From: Verrucomicrobiia bacterium
Lineage (GTDB): Bacteria > Verrucomicrobiota > Verrucomicrobiia > JABWAM01
Assembly: GCA_013360985.1 (NCBI GenBank)
Contig: JABWAM010000076.1
Span: forward strand, 1 to 10,012
DNA length: 10,012 bases
Direction: 5' to 3'
This document shows, in pieces, positions 1-6,695 of the stretch. The notes below the pieces were generated by a model. The model worked only from the letters and a program-made list of their open reading frames with translations. It did not search any database and had not been told where the DNA came from. Both the position numbers and the translations under genes were made by a program. Each line of letters begins with the position of its first letter. Position 1 is the stretch's first letter.

Positions 1-51
1 CGGCGCCGCGGCCGCGGTTTGAGTCCAGAATGTTGCGAGGGCGTCGCATGT

Positions 52-65
52 TCCTCGGCCGAGGA
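52..65. repeat. 14-bp perfect palindrome upstream of ftsK
   Basis: TCCTCGGCCGAGGA reads the same on both strands. As RNA it would form a 5-bp stem with a GGCC loop. A smaller hairpin (TGCGA/TCGCA, 34-48) lies just before it. It could be an operator, or part of a terminator for a gene ending left of the window. No T-tract follows, so no role is assigned. Confidence 0.4.
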
Positions 66-113
66 TGGACTCCCCCCATGCCTTACGCGGGGATTTGGGC
101 GCAACTCCTTGCT

Positions 114-143
114 TTGCAGGGGCTTCCGTTCATGTGCTACACT
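114..143 (+). promoter_or_regulatory. Candidate extended -10 promoter of ftsK
   Basis: A -35-like TTGCAG (114-119) is separated by 18 bases from TACACT (138-143), which is preceded by TG at 135-136, forming an extended -10 (TGCTACACT). Transcription would begin near 150, leaving a leader of under 10 bases before the ATG at 158. This fits the absence of a Shine-Dalgarno there. The match is to the sigma-70-type consensus and is judged by eye only. Confidence 0.5.
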
Positions 144-157
144 CTCCCCCGGTCTCC

Positions 158-2656
158 ATGGCGAAAAAGGATACGAGTGCGATTCCGCGCGATCTTGCGG
201 GGATTGTCGCGATTTGCGGCAGCATCCTGCTTGCCTGCGCGCTCTTCTCCTACGACGCGCGCGATGTGGCGCTGCTTCATTCCCCGCCAACGTCGGTCAA
301 CTGGATGGGGGTGATGGGAGCTTGGACCGGATTCGCGCTCTACCAATTCATCGGCTGGAGCGCGAATCTGCTTCCGCTGATCCTGGCGTATCTCGGAATC
401 GCCGCGTTATGGCGCGGCTACCGCTTCCGCGAGGGCGCGATTTGGGCGGGTGCGTTTCTCTGCAGCATGGCCTGTCTGGTCCAGTTGGGATGGCATGGAG
501 CGAACTGGACGAAGGCGAACAACAATTTTTTCGGCATCGGCGGAGCGGTGGGGCTCTACGTGGGAAAAAAGGTCTTCTGGAGCCTCCTCAAACACGGGGC
601 GATCATCATCTTTGCGCTCGGGAGCGCGGCGTGCGCGTGGTTCACGCTGCAGCTTCGTCCCGCGGATCTCGTCGGTTGGATCCGCGAAGGTCTGGAGGCG
701 TGGAAGCAGTTCCGGCGTTCTGAAGTCATTCGCAAAGGCGACCTCGGCGAGGCGATTGACGCCCGCATCGATGATCTCGAGGAGCGCAGAAAACGCCTCC
801 GCGACATGGAAAAGGAAATGGCCGATCGGATTATGGGAGCGCCTCAGCGGTCCGAGTCCTCTCTGCGGCGCTCTTCCGAGACCAAGAGCCGCCGCGCCGA
901 ATCCGAGGCGAAGCAAGATCCCGCCGCACGCCGCGGATCCGAGGAAGCGCCTCCGCCATCCGCCCCGCCATCCACCCCGCCGTCCGCGGCGCCCGAGGTT
1001 CCTCCGTCCGAAACTCCTCCGCCAACGGCCGCCGAACCGCGCGCGGCGAAGGCGAAACCCAAACGGCCCAAGCTGTCGCCGCCGCGTCCGACGTCGCTCG
1101 GCGCCTACCATCTTCCGCCGTTGGAAATTCTCAAGCACACCTCCGAGGAACTATTTGCGGCCGACAGCAAGGAACTCGTCGCTCAGCGGGGCGCGCTCAT
1201 TATTCAGACGCTCAAGGATTTCGATATTGACGCCCAGATGGGCGACATCACTCAAGGCGCGACGATCACCCGGTTCGAGATCGTGCCGTCGCCGGGCGTG
1301 CGCGTCGAGCGCATCGTCAACCTGCAGAACAACCTCACGCTCGTCCTTCGCGCCGATCGGGTAAACATCCTCGCCCCCGTCGCGGGACGCGGCACGGTGG
1401 GCATCGAGGTGGGCAACGCCTCCAAGTCGTTCGTCACGGTCCGCGAGTTGATCGAGAGCGAGGAGTTCCGATCGAGCAAGGCCCGCATCCCGCTCGCGCT
1501 GGGCAAGGACGTTTATGGCAAGACGCTCATCGGCGATCTGGCGGAGATGCCGCACCTGCTCATCGCGGGCTCGACGGGCGCGGGCAAATCCGTATGCATC
1601 AACGCGATCCTCACGAGCCTGATTTACCGGTTCACACCGGACGATCTTCGCCTCCTGCTCGTGGATCCCAAGGTGGTCGAGTTGCAGGTCTACAACGACT
1701 TGCCGCACCTCATCGGCCCCGTCGTGAGCGACCCGAAGAAGGTGGTGACCGTCCTCAAATGGGCGCTCCGCGAGATGGATCGCCGCTACAAGATCATCGC
1801 GCGCGCCGGCGTCCGAAATATCTGGGCCTACAACGCTCGCCCCAAACCGAAAAAGGAGCCCGAACCGCCGCCTCCGAAAGAGGAGGACGCCCCCGGCGCC
1901 CCTCCCGAGGAAGAGGATTCCGGACAAGGCGAACTCTTTCCGAAGGAGGAATTGCCGATGCCCGATCAGCTTCCCTACCTCGTCATCATCGTGGATGAAC
2001 TGGCCGATCTGATGCAGACGGCGCCGGTAGAGGTGGAGGACGCCATTACGCGCATCACGCAGAAGGCGCGCGCGGCGGGCATTCACATCGTGGTGGCGAC
2101 CCAGACGCCGCGCGCCCAGGTCGTGACCGGCACGATCAAAGCGAACCTCCCCTCGAAGATCGCGTTCCGCGTCGGATCGAAGGTGGACTCGCGCGTGATC
2201 CTCGACGAAAACGGCGCGGAGAACCTCCTCGGCAAGGGCGACATGATGTTCAAGTCGTTCGATTCCGCTACGCTCCGACGCGCGCAGGGAGCCTTCGTGA
2301 GCGACGACGAGGTGCGGCTCGCCGTCGAACATTGCGCCAAACAGGCGCCGCCGTCGTGGGACGAAGAAGTCAGCGGGCACGTCACGGGAACGGCTCCGCT
2401 GGAGACCGAGGAGGAGGCCAGCGAAGAGGACGTGGAACTCCTGCAAAAGTGCATCGAGGTCATTCGCCAGGAGCGGCGGGCGTCCGTCTCGCTTCTCCAG
2501 CGTCGCCTTCGGCTCGGCTACACGCGCGCGGCGAGGATCATGGATCTCCTCGAACAGCGGGGCGTCGTCGGGCCCGGGCAAGGGGCCAAGGATCGAGAAA
2601 TCCTCCTGCGACTCGACAATCTTCCTCCCCAGCCGCCGGTCGCTCCGACCGAATAG
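158..2656 (+). CDS. ftsK: FtsK/SpoIIIE-type DNA translocase
   Basis: Septum-anchored, ATP-driven double-stranded DNA pump that clears and aligns chromosome termini during division. The 832-residue protein opens with MAKKDTS. The N-terminal quarter (about 13-165) holds hydrophobic segments consistent with the four membrane helices of FtsK. A charged helix (about 190-225) and a Ser/Pro-rich linker (about 226-315) follow. The motor has Walker A GSTGAGKS at 471-478, the family motif LLLVDPKVVEL around D503, and Walker B VIIVDELADL with D613-E614. The C-terminal 70 or so residues resemble the winged-helix gamma domain that reads orienting DNA motifs (SLLQRRLRLGYTRAARIMD). An unusual Pro/Lys/Glu-rich insertion occupies about 562-600, inside the motor. 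In-frame upstream ATG at 65 is possible, but its extra 31 residues look non-coding and the promoter lies within them, so 158 is preferred. No Shine-Dalgarno is visible. Family assignment is firm. Confidence 0.96.
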   Translation: MAKKDTSAIPRDLAGIVAICGSILLACALFSYDARDVALLHSPPTSVNWMGVMGAWTGFALYQFIGWSANLLPLILAYLGIAALWRGYRFREGAIWAGAFLCSMACLVQLGWHGANWTKANNNFFGIGGAVGLYVGKKVFWSLLKHGAIIIFALGSAACAWFTLQLRPADLVGWIREGLEAWKQFRRSEVIRKGDLGEAIDARIDDLEERRKRLRDMEKEMADRIMGAPQRSESSLRRSSETKSRRAESEAKQDPAARRGSEEAPPPSAPPSTPPSAAPEVPPSETPPPTAAEPRAAKAKPKRPKLSPPRPTSLGAYHLPPLEILKHTSEELFAADSKELVAQRGALIIQTLKDFDIDAQMGDITQGATITRFEIVPSPGVRVERIVNLQNNLTLVLRADRVNILAPVAGRGTVGIEVGNASKSFVTVRELIESEEFRSSKARIPLALGKDVYGKTLIGDLAEMPHLLIAGSTGAGKSVCINAILTSLIYRFTPDDLRLLLVDPKVVELQVYNDLPHLIGPVVSDPKKVVTVLKWALREMDRRYKIIARAGVRNIWAYNARPKPKKEPEPPPPKEEDAPGAPPEEEDSGQGELFPKEELPMPDQLPYLVIIVDELADLMQTAPVEVEDAITRITQKARAAGIHIVVATQTPRAQVVTGTIKANLPSKIAFRVGSKVDSRVILDENGAENLLGKGDMMFKSFDSATLRRAQGAFVSDDEVRLAVEHCAKQAPPSWDEEVSGHVTGTAPLETEEEASEEDVELLQKCIEVIRQERRASVSLLQRRLRLGYTRAARIMDLLEQRGVVGPGQGAKDREILLRLDNLPPQPPVAPTE

Positions 2657-2663
2657 CGCGCCC

Positions 2664-2844
2664 TCGCCTGGATCGCTCACACTCCAAGGCGAAATCTCCA
2701 CCGAAAGGCTGAAAGCGCCTTGTCCCCGAAAGACGGGGAGACTCGGCCTCGCCTCCCGCCTCATCCCAGAAGGCGGGAGGACGAGGCGCGGGTTTCCTCT
2801 GCGGGAAAGGGGGGAAACCTACGGGCGAACGGAACGATTCCGTT
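2664..2844 (+). promoter_or_regulatory. Run of six consecutive hairpins between ftsK and the SDH-like gene
   Basis: This stretch has no convincing gene but folds into nearly back-to-back stem-loops. They are: 2664-2692 (TCGCCTGGA with TCC-A-AGGCGA, one bulged A); 2705-2721 (AAGGC/GCCTT); 2723-2739 (TCCCCG/CGGGGA, loop AAAGA); 2746-2787 (9-bp CTCCCGCCT/AGGCGGGAG, extended by CCTCG/CGAGG across a small internal loop); 2790-2820 (GGTTTCC/GGAAACC plus wobble pairs); and 2828-2844 (AACGGAA/TTCCGTT, loop CGA). The first ones may end ftsK transcription, although no long T-tract follows. The rest could be a structured leader or a small RNA. I recognise no known riboswitch family. Confidence 0.5.
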
Positions 2845-2846
2845 GG

Positions 2847-2922
2847 CTCCGCGCTTCTCTGAACTGTAGGGCGCCCTTCTCGCCCCGACTCGAACTCGAT
2901 TCTGATTGAAAGCGCGGGGAGG
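2847..2922 (+). promoter_or_regulatory. Candidate Shine-Dalgarno-sequestering stem
   Basis: CTCCGCGCTT (2847-2856) can pair with AAGCGCGGGG (2910-2919): ten pairs, of which one is a wobble. The 3' arm contains most of GGGGAGG (2916-2922), the only strong ribosome-binding-like sequence before the GTG at 2943. The loop contains the palindrome AGGGCGCCCT (2868-2877). Such a fold could mask ribosome entry. A weakness is that GGGGAGG lies 20 bases from the GTG, longer than usual, so direct control of this start is uncertain. Confidence 0.35.
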
Positions 2923-2942
2923 CGCGAGCAGCATGGCGCATC

Positions 2943-3953
2943 GTGAAACGCAAGAGATCCCTCCGCAAAGGCCGCGTCGCCGTATCGCCCATTCTCACCG
3001 AGAAGACGCAGCGGATCTTTTCGCGTCTCAACCGCGTGTTGGGATACCCTTTTCTTTCCTACTGGACCTCGACGGGCGGCTCGATCTGCCAGAACGACGT
3101 GATGGCGATGGCCCAACTCCTCCGCGGACAGAAGCCGGGCCAACGCCTCGGGCTCTTCATCAAGTCCGAGGGCGGCAACCCCGAGGCGGCGCTCCGCCTC
3201 GTGCATCTGATGCGGAACTACTTCGAGCGGCTCGTCCTCTTCGCCCCGTTCGAGTGCGCCTCCGCCGCGACGATGGTCGCCCTCGGCGCCGACGAAATCC
3301 ACATGGGATCCACCTCGTTTCTGACCGCGGTGGACACTTCGCTCAAGCACGATCTCTCCCCGATGGATCCGCGGAACAACCAGGTCTCGGTGAGCCACGA
3401 CGAGGTGATCCGCATCCTGCGCCTCTGGGGCGAGCAACGCTCGAAGCAGAATCCGTATCCCGAAGTCTACAAGTATCTGCATCCGCTGGTGATCGGTTCG
3501 CTCGACCGTTCGAGTTCGCTCTCGATCCGCATCTGCGAGGAGCTTCTGGGCTACCATATGCGCGATGCCGCCCGCGCGCGCCGCATCAGCCGCGACCTCA
3601 ACTCCGCCTATCCGTCGCACTCCTACCCGATCACCATCCGCGAGGCGCGCCGCCTCGGCCTGAAGGTTTGCGCGATCGAGAAGGAGGTCGAGGCGCTCCT
3701 CCACGAACTCAACGACCTCTACTCCACGATGTCCCAGCCGATCGTGAAGGACTACGACGAGTCGAACAGCCACAACAACGAGATCTGCAACCTCCTCGAG
3801 CGCCACGGCGCGCAGGTCTATTATCAGGTAGACAAAGATTGGCATTACACGAAAGACGAGCGCCGATGGCAGGCGCTTCACGACAAGTCCGCGTGGCACA
3901 TCGTCGAGCGCGTCGGCCGTCGCTGGGTGAACAAGACCTTCTTTATCCGCTGA
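2943..3953 (+). CDS. SDH-type (SppA/ClpP-fold) serine protease-like protein
   Basis: This 336-residue soluble protein resembles the serine dehydrogenase proteinase family, ATP-independent members of the ClpP/SppA/crotonase superfamily. The diagnostic run begins with LFIKSEGGNPEAALRLVHLM (71-90), whose Gly pair G77-G78 is typical of the oxyanion region. It continues with FECASAATMVALGADEIHMG (103-122), in which S107 aligns with the nucleophilic Ser of the SAGT-like motif. TAVDTSLKHDLSP follows from 128. No signal peptide or clear membrane helix is seen; the N-terminus is very basic (KRKRSLRKGR). The GTG is the only ordinary start in this frame, because an in-frame TGA lies at 2907-2909. The amidohydrolase gene starts 7 bases after its stop, so co-expression is likely. 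The SDH name does not establish a substrate; catalytic activity and target are unknown. Confidence 0.82.
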   Translation: MKRKRSLRKGRVAVSPILTEKTQRIFSRLNRVLGYPFLSYWTSTGGSICQNDVMAMAQLLRGQKPGQRLGLFIKSEGGNPEAALRLVHLMRNYFERLVLFAPFECASAATMVALGADEIHMGSTSFLTAVDTSLKHDLSPMDPRNNQVSVSHDEVIRILRLWGEQRSKQNPYPEVYKYLHPLVIGSLDRSSSLSIRICEELLGYHMRDAARARRISRDLNSAYPSHSYPITIREARRLGLKVCAIEKEVEALLHELNDLYSTMSQPIVKDYDESNSHNNEICNLLERHGAQVYYQVDKDWHYTKDERRWQALHDKSAWHIVERVGRRWVNKTFFIR

Positions 3954-3960
3954 CGCCGCC

Positions 3961-4965
3961 ATGGCTCGGCTCCCCCACGCTCTCCGCGAAGGCATTCGGC
4001 TCCTCGATGTCCATACGCACATCGGCGTCTCCCCGTTCCTCTACCTGACTCACGCCTTTCCGTATTGCCAGAGTCTGCGCGACGCGCACGACCAGAACCT
4101 TCGCGCGGGCGTCTCGCACGCCGTCGTTTTCCCGATGGGCGAGACGGTCTATTATCATCTGCCCTCGCTCGCGAAGAATCAGATCCGCGCGGAGGGCGGC
4201 CTGGGCAAAGTCCCGTTCGCCTTCGAAAACGAGCACCTCCTCCGCCAGCTTTACGAGCAATTCCCCGGATGCCGCCGGAACTTCATCCCGTTCGTGATGG
4301 TGGACACCCTTCGCGAAACGAAGGCGCAGGCGCGCTTTTTGGAAAAACTCCTCGAGACCTGGCGGTTCTATGGAATTAAAATCCATCCGCGGACTACACA
4401 CGCGCGGATCGCCACCCTCGGGCGGGAGGGACGCCCGCTCCTCGAGTTCGCGCGCGCCCACGATCTGCCGTTCCTGTTCCACGCCGCATGGCCGGGCTCG
4501 GCGGACCCGCTCTCGAACATCCAGGAACTCTTCGTCCTCGCGCGCGCACACCCCGGGCTCCGCTTTTGCGGCGCGCACTTTTGCAGTTTTCATCTTCCGA
4601 CTTGGGAGACGGCGGCGCGCCTCGACAACGTCTGGGTGGACAGCGCAGCGATGACAATCGGCTGCGAGTGCGTTCGTCTCAAGAACGGCGTCTACGAGTC
4701 CGGTCCGTCGAAAGTTCCAGCGGACTACCGCGATCCGCCGGCCGTATTCGCCGAGCTTGCGCGGCGTTACCCCGACACGTTGATGTGGGGATCGGACAAT
4801 CCATTTCACACGTGGGTGAGCACGCAGCGGCTTTCCAGCGGAAAGTGGAGCCGCTGCCGGTTGTGGAGCGACCTCGAACGGGAAGTCGAGTTGCTTCGCG
4901 ACGTAAGGGGCGCCCTTCGCCGCAAGGTGGCCGTCGAAAACGCCCTGCGGTTTCTCGAGGGATAA
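3961..4965 (+). CDS. Amidohydrolase-2 family metal-dependent hydrolase
   Basis: This 334-residue TIM-barrel enzyme belongs to the superfamily that includes amidohydrolases and decarboxylases such as ACMSD. Metal-site motifs appear in the expected order: DVHTHIG (16-22, H18 and H20), GIKIHP (138-143), FLFHAAWP (171-178, H174), FCGAHF (202-207, H206) and MWGSDNPFH (275-283, D279). The end, VAVENALRFLEG, matches the usual closing helix (ENA-R-F) of this family. Family members cleave C-N, C-O or C-C bonds; the substrate here cannot be read from sequence. Several aromatic and Cys residues near the active-site strands (YYHLP, CGAHFCSFH) may shape a specific pocket. No Shine-Dalgarno is visible; the start follows the upstream stop by 7 bases, suggesting translational coupling to the SDH-like gene. 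Confidence 0.88.
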   Translation: MARLPHALREGIRLLDVHTHIGVSPFLYLTHAFPYCQSLRDAHDQNLRAGVSHAVVFPMGETVYYHLPSLAKNQIRAEGGLGKVPFAFENEHLLRQLYEQFPGCRRNFIPFVMVDTLRETKAQARFLEKLLETWRFYGIKIHPRTTHARIATLGREGRPLLEFARAHDLPFLFHAAWPGSADPLSNIQELFVLARAHPGLRFCGAHFCSFHLPTWETAARLDNVWVDSAAMTIGCECVRLKNGVYESGPSKVPADYRDPPAVFAELARRYPDTLMWGSDNPFHTWVSTQRLSSGKWSRCRLWSDLEREVELLRDVRGALRRKVAVENALRFLEG

Positions 4966-5023
4966 AGACGCGCGACGCGTTCGGTTTTCTGATGGAAGAC
5001 CCGTCCCTCCCCTGACGCTGAGT

Positions 5024-5041
5024 CGGCGGCCGAGGCCGCCG
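5024..5041. other. Hairpin between convergent genes
   Basis: CGGCGGC/GCCGCCG form a perfect 7-bp stem around a CGAG tetraloop in the short space between the amidohydrolase (+) and the nucleotidase (-). It would fold in either transcript. There is no adjacent T-tract on either strand, so it may protect mRNA ends or assist factor-dependent termination rather than act as a classic intrinsic terminator. Confidence 0.4.
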
Positions 5042-5063
5042 CGCTCCCGCGGAGGAAGACCGG

Positions 5064-6689
5064 CTACCGGCGTTGCGGTTTTGCGCGTTCGATGCTCCAC
5101 CACGCCGGTTTTTTGGGCCGGATCGGCGAATGCTTGCGGAGATACTCCGCAAGCGCCTCGCGGGTCTGAAAGTCGTATTCGACGAGCTTCGCCGACGGCG
5201 CCTCCGCGAGTTCGCGGAGGCGAGGCCAGCGCCGGCCGCCGCTCGCGAGATCATACGAATTCGCCGCGAGGCGGAGGCGCGCGGCGGGCGGCAGGGTGCG
5301 CCCTTCGCGGTCGCCCAGGAAAACCACGCGCTTCCCGCTCGGGGCGGAAGGCTTGATCTTCATGGTGAGACCCCAGAGACCGCGGAAACGGGGAGAGGTG
5401 TAGGCGGAGGCGTTCTCCTCGAGGATTTCGAGAAGCTGATCGCGCGAGACCTCGAACACACCAACCGTGTTCTCATACGGAACGACCGACCAGACGTCGG
5501 CCATGCGCAGCGTTCCCGCGGGGAGACCGGTCTTGTGGCCGGCGAGCAGTCCGTGGAGCACGGCGTCCACCTTGCCGCCGCGAGCTTCGACGGCTTCGGC
5601 GATCGCCGCGCAGAAGAGGTCGTGGAGCGGCGTGGACGCCTTGGGGCCGCCGAGGGCTTCGATGGGCGCAGTCGCCTCACCCACCCTCTCCGCCAGAGCC
5701 GCCGCGGTGCGATCGAGGTCGGGACGGAGGGCTTCGAGGACTTCCGGATTCATGGGAACCGTCGCATCCATCGGGAGGAGGCGCGCCGTCCGCGAAGTCA
5801 CGCGGCGCGCGTCGGGATCCCAGGTCAGGTCGATGCGCCCGAGGTGCGAGCCCCAGAAATTGGCTTGCGTATAGAGCACGCCGGAGACTTTTTGCTCCTC
5901 GAACGGCTGATGCGAATGGCCGCCGATGATCGCGTCGAGTTCGGGAAAATTGCGGGCGATCGCGGCCACCTGGTTCGCGTGATCGTCGCCGCGCGGGCGG
6001 AGTCCCTGATGCGCGGAGAGCAGGAGGATGTCGCATCCCGCCGCTTTCGCGAGCGGCACGGCGCGGCGCAGCGCGACGAGCGAATCCTCGACGACGAGCC
6101 CAGGGATGAGGCGCGGCCGCGACCAGGAAGGGATGCCCGGCGTGGTCAACCCGAGGACACCGATCTTGACTCCCTCCATCTCCCGGATGACGAACGGCTT
6201 CACGCGCGCGAACGCCCGGGCGATTTCGGGCGAAGCGCCGGGCGGGGCGTCGTAGCGCAGGTTTGCGGCGAGGAGGTCGCCCTTGAAGTCCTCCAAGCGC
6301 GGCGCGAGGGCGGCAAGCCCCCAATCGAACTCGTGATTGCCGAGCGTCCAGATCGAGCAGCCGAGGAGGTTGAGCGCGCGGAGGATCGCCGCGCCGCGCG
6401 TGAGAAACCCGAGCGCGTTCCCCTCGATCGTGTCGCCGTTGTCGAGCCAGAGGACATTCCGCTCCTTCGCGCGGATCGCGCGGATGGCGGTCGCGCAGCG
6501 CGCGAAACCTCCGAGCGGCCCGTCGTCCGGCGTCGCCTCTTGGATCCCGCTCAAACGCGCGTCGTCCGCGGGCACGGCGGGCAGGACCGCCGAATGCAGA
6601 TCGGTCGTATGCAGGATGACCAGAGGCACCTCGCGAGCGGAGAGCGCGAGCGCCGTCGCGAGGAAGATCCCAAGCGCGCGGACGACCAT
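5064..6689 (-). CDS. Secreted 5'-nucleotidase/UshA-like metallophosphatase
   Basis: This 541-residue exported phosphoesterase is of the calcineurin-like plus 5'-nucleotidase C-terminal type, which hydrolyses nucleotides or cyclic nucleotides outside the cytoplasm. A signal peptide (MVVRALGIFLATALALSA, cleavage near 18) precedes the dimetal motifs: HTTDLH (D30, H32), LDNGDTIEGN (D86), TLGNHEFDWG (N118, H119), LLSAHQG (H227) and IIGGHSHQPF (H258, H260). The C-terminal domain (about 345-520) retains MADVWSVVPYENTVGVFEVS and NSYDLASGGRRW. The canonical N-G-G-x-R substrate-binding motif is replaced by HGLLAGHKT (379-387), so specificity may differ. The ATG at 6689 was chosen because the signal peptide starts there; the frame stays open far upstream, but that part is antisense to the NfeD gene. 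It is transcribed divergently from nfeD and convergently with the amidohydrolase. Confidence 0.9.
   Translation of the reverse strand: MVVRALGIFLATALALSAREVPLVILHTTDLHSAVLPAVPADDARLSGIQEATPDDGPLGGFARCATAIRAIRAKERNVLWLDNGDTIEGNALGFLTRGAAILRALNLLGCSIWTLGNHEFDWGLAALAPRLEDFKGDLLAANLRYDAPPGASPEIARAFARVKPFVIREMEGVKIGVLGLTTPGIPSWSRPRLIPGLVVEDSLVALRRAVPLAKAAGCDILLLSAHQGLRPRGDDHANQVAAIARNFPELDAIIGGHSHQPFEEQKVSGVLYTQANFWGSHLGRIDLTWDPDARRVTSRTARLLPMDATVPMNPEVLEALRPDLDRTAAALAERVGEATAPIEALGGPKASTPLHDLFCAAIAEAVEARGGKVDAVLHGLLAGHKTGLPAGTLRMADVWSVVPYENTVGVFEVSRDQLLEILEENASAYTSPRFRGLWGLTMKIKPSAPSGKRVVFLGDREGRTLPPAARLRLAANSYDLASGGRRWPRLRELAEAPSAKLVEYDFQTREALAEYLRKHSPIRPKKPAWWSIERAKPQRR
5066..5114 (+). terminator. 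Candidate intrinsic terminator, + strand
   Basis: ACCGGCGT (5066-5073) pairs with ACGCCGGT (5102-5109), and GGT/ACC (5077-5079 with 5099-5101) can extend the helix past a 3-base bulge. Six T residues (5109-5114) follow at once. This is the only hairpin plus T-tract noticed in the window. It would end the transcript of the SDH-like/amidohydrolase pair about 145 bases after the last stop. It lies within the last codons of the convergent nucleotidase gene. The fairly large loop lowers confidence. Confidence 0.45.
5132..5154. repeat. Perfect inverted repeat in nucleotidase 3' end
   Basis: Arms GCTTGCGGAG and CTCCGCAAGC (10 bp, perfect) flank a 3-base centre ATA. It lies inside the coding sequence for the C-terminal LAEYLRKHS segment, so part of the symmetry may be chance in GC-rich codons. 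It would form a stable hairpin in either transcript. Confidence 0.5.
5199..5222. repeat. Second perfect inverted repeat in nucleotidase 3' end
   Basis: Arms CGCCTCCGCGA and TCGCGGAGGCG (11 bp, perfect) surround GT. It lies 44 bases from the preceding inverted repeat and shares the GCGGAG/CTCCGC core with it. It encodes RELAEAPS on the minus strand. Confidence 0.5.
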
Positions 6690-6695
6690 GGCGGC

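Noticed and set aside
2..22. Possible 3' end of an upstream + strand gene (GAAAAV then TGA)
   Set aside because: Only six codons are visible, too few to support a gene.
65..157. Upstream ATG extending FtsK by 31 residues
   Set aside because: The extra residues do not look like an FtsK N-terminus and the likely promoter lies within them.
1151..2764. Long antisense frame opposite ftsK (537 codons)
   Set aside because: Its product is Arg/His/Asp-rich without domains and mirrors ftsK codons. In GC-rich genomes the antisense frame often stays open; ftsK motifs fix the true strand.
2538..4022. Long antisense frame across the hairpin region and SDH-like gene
   Set aside because: Composition is that of an antisense shadow and no family motif is visible.
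2933..4048. ATG at 2933, 10 bases after GGGGAGG, in a long alternative frame
   Set aside because: Spacing to the SD is better than for the GTG at 2943, but the frame yields Arg/Pro-rich shadow protein while the 2943 frame carries the SDH-family motifs. A frameshift linking the two is not needed.
3943..5103. Antisense frame opposite the amidohydrolase
   Set aside because: The amidohydrolase has all metal-site motifs in order; this frame shows only low-complexity Arg/Glu-rich sequence.
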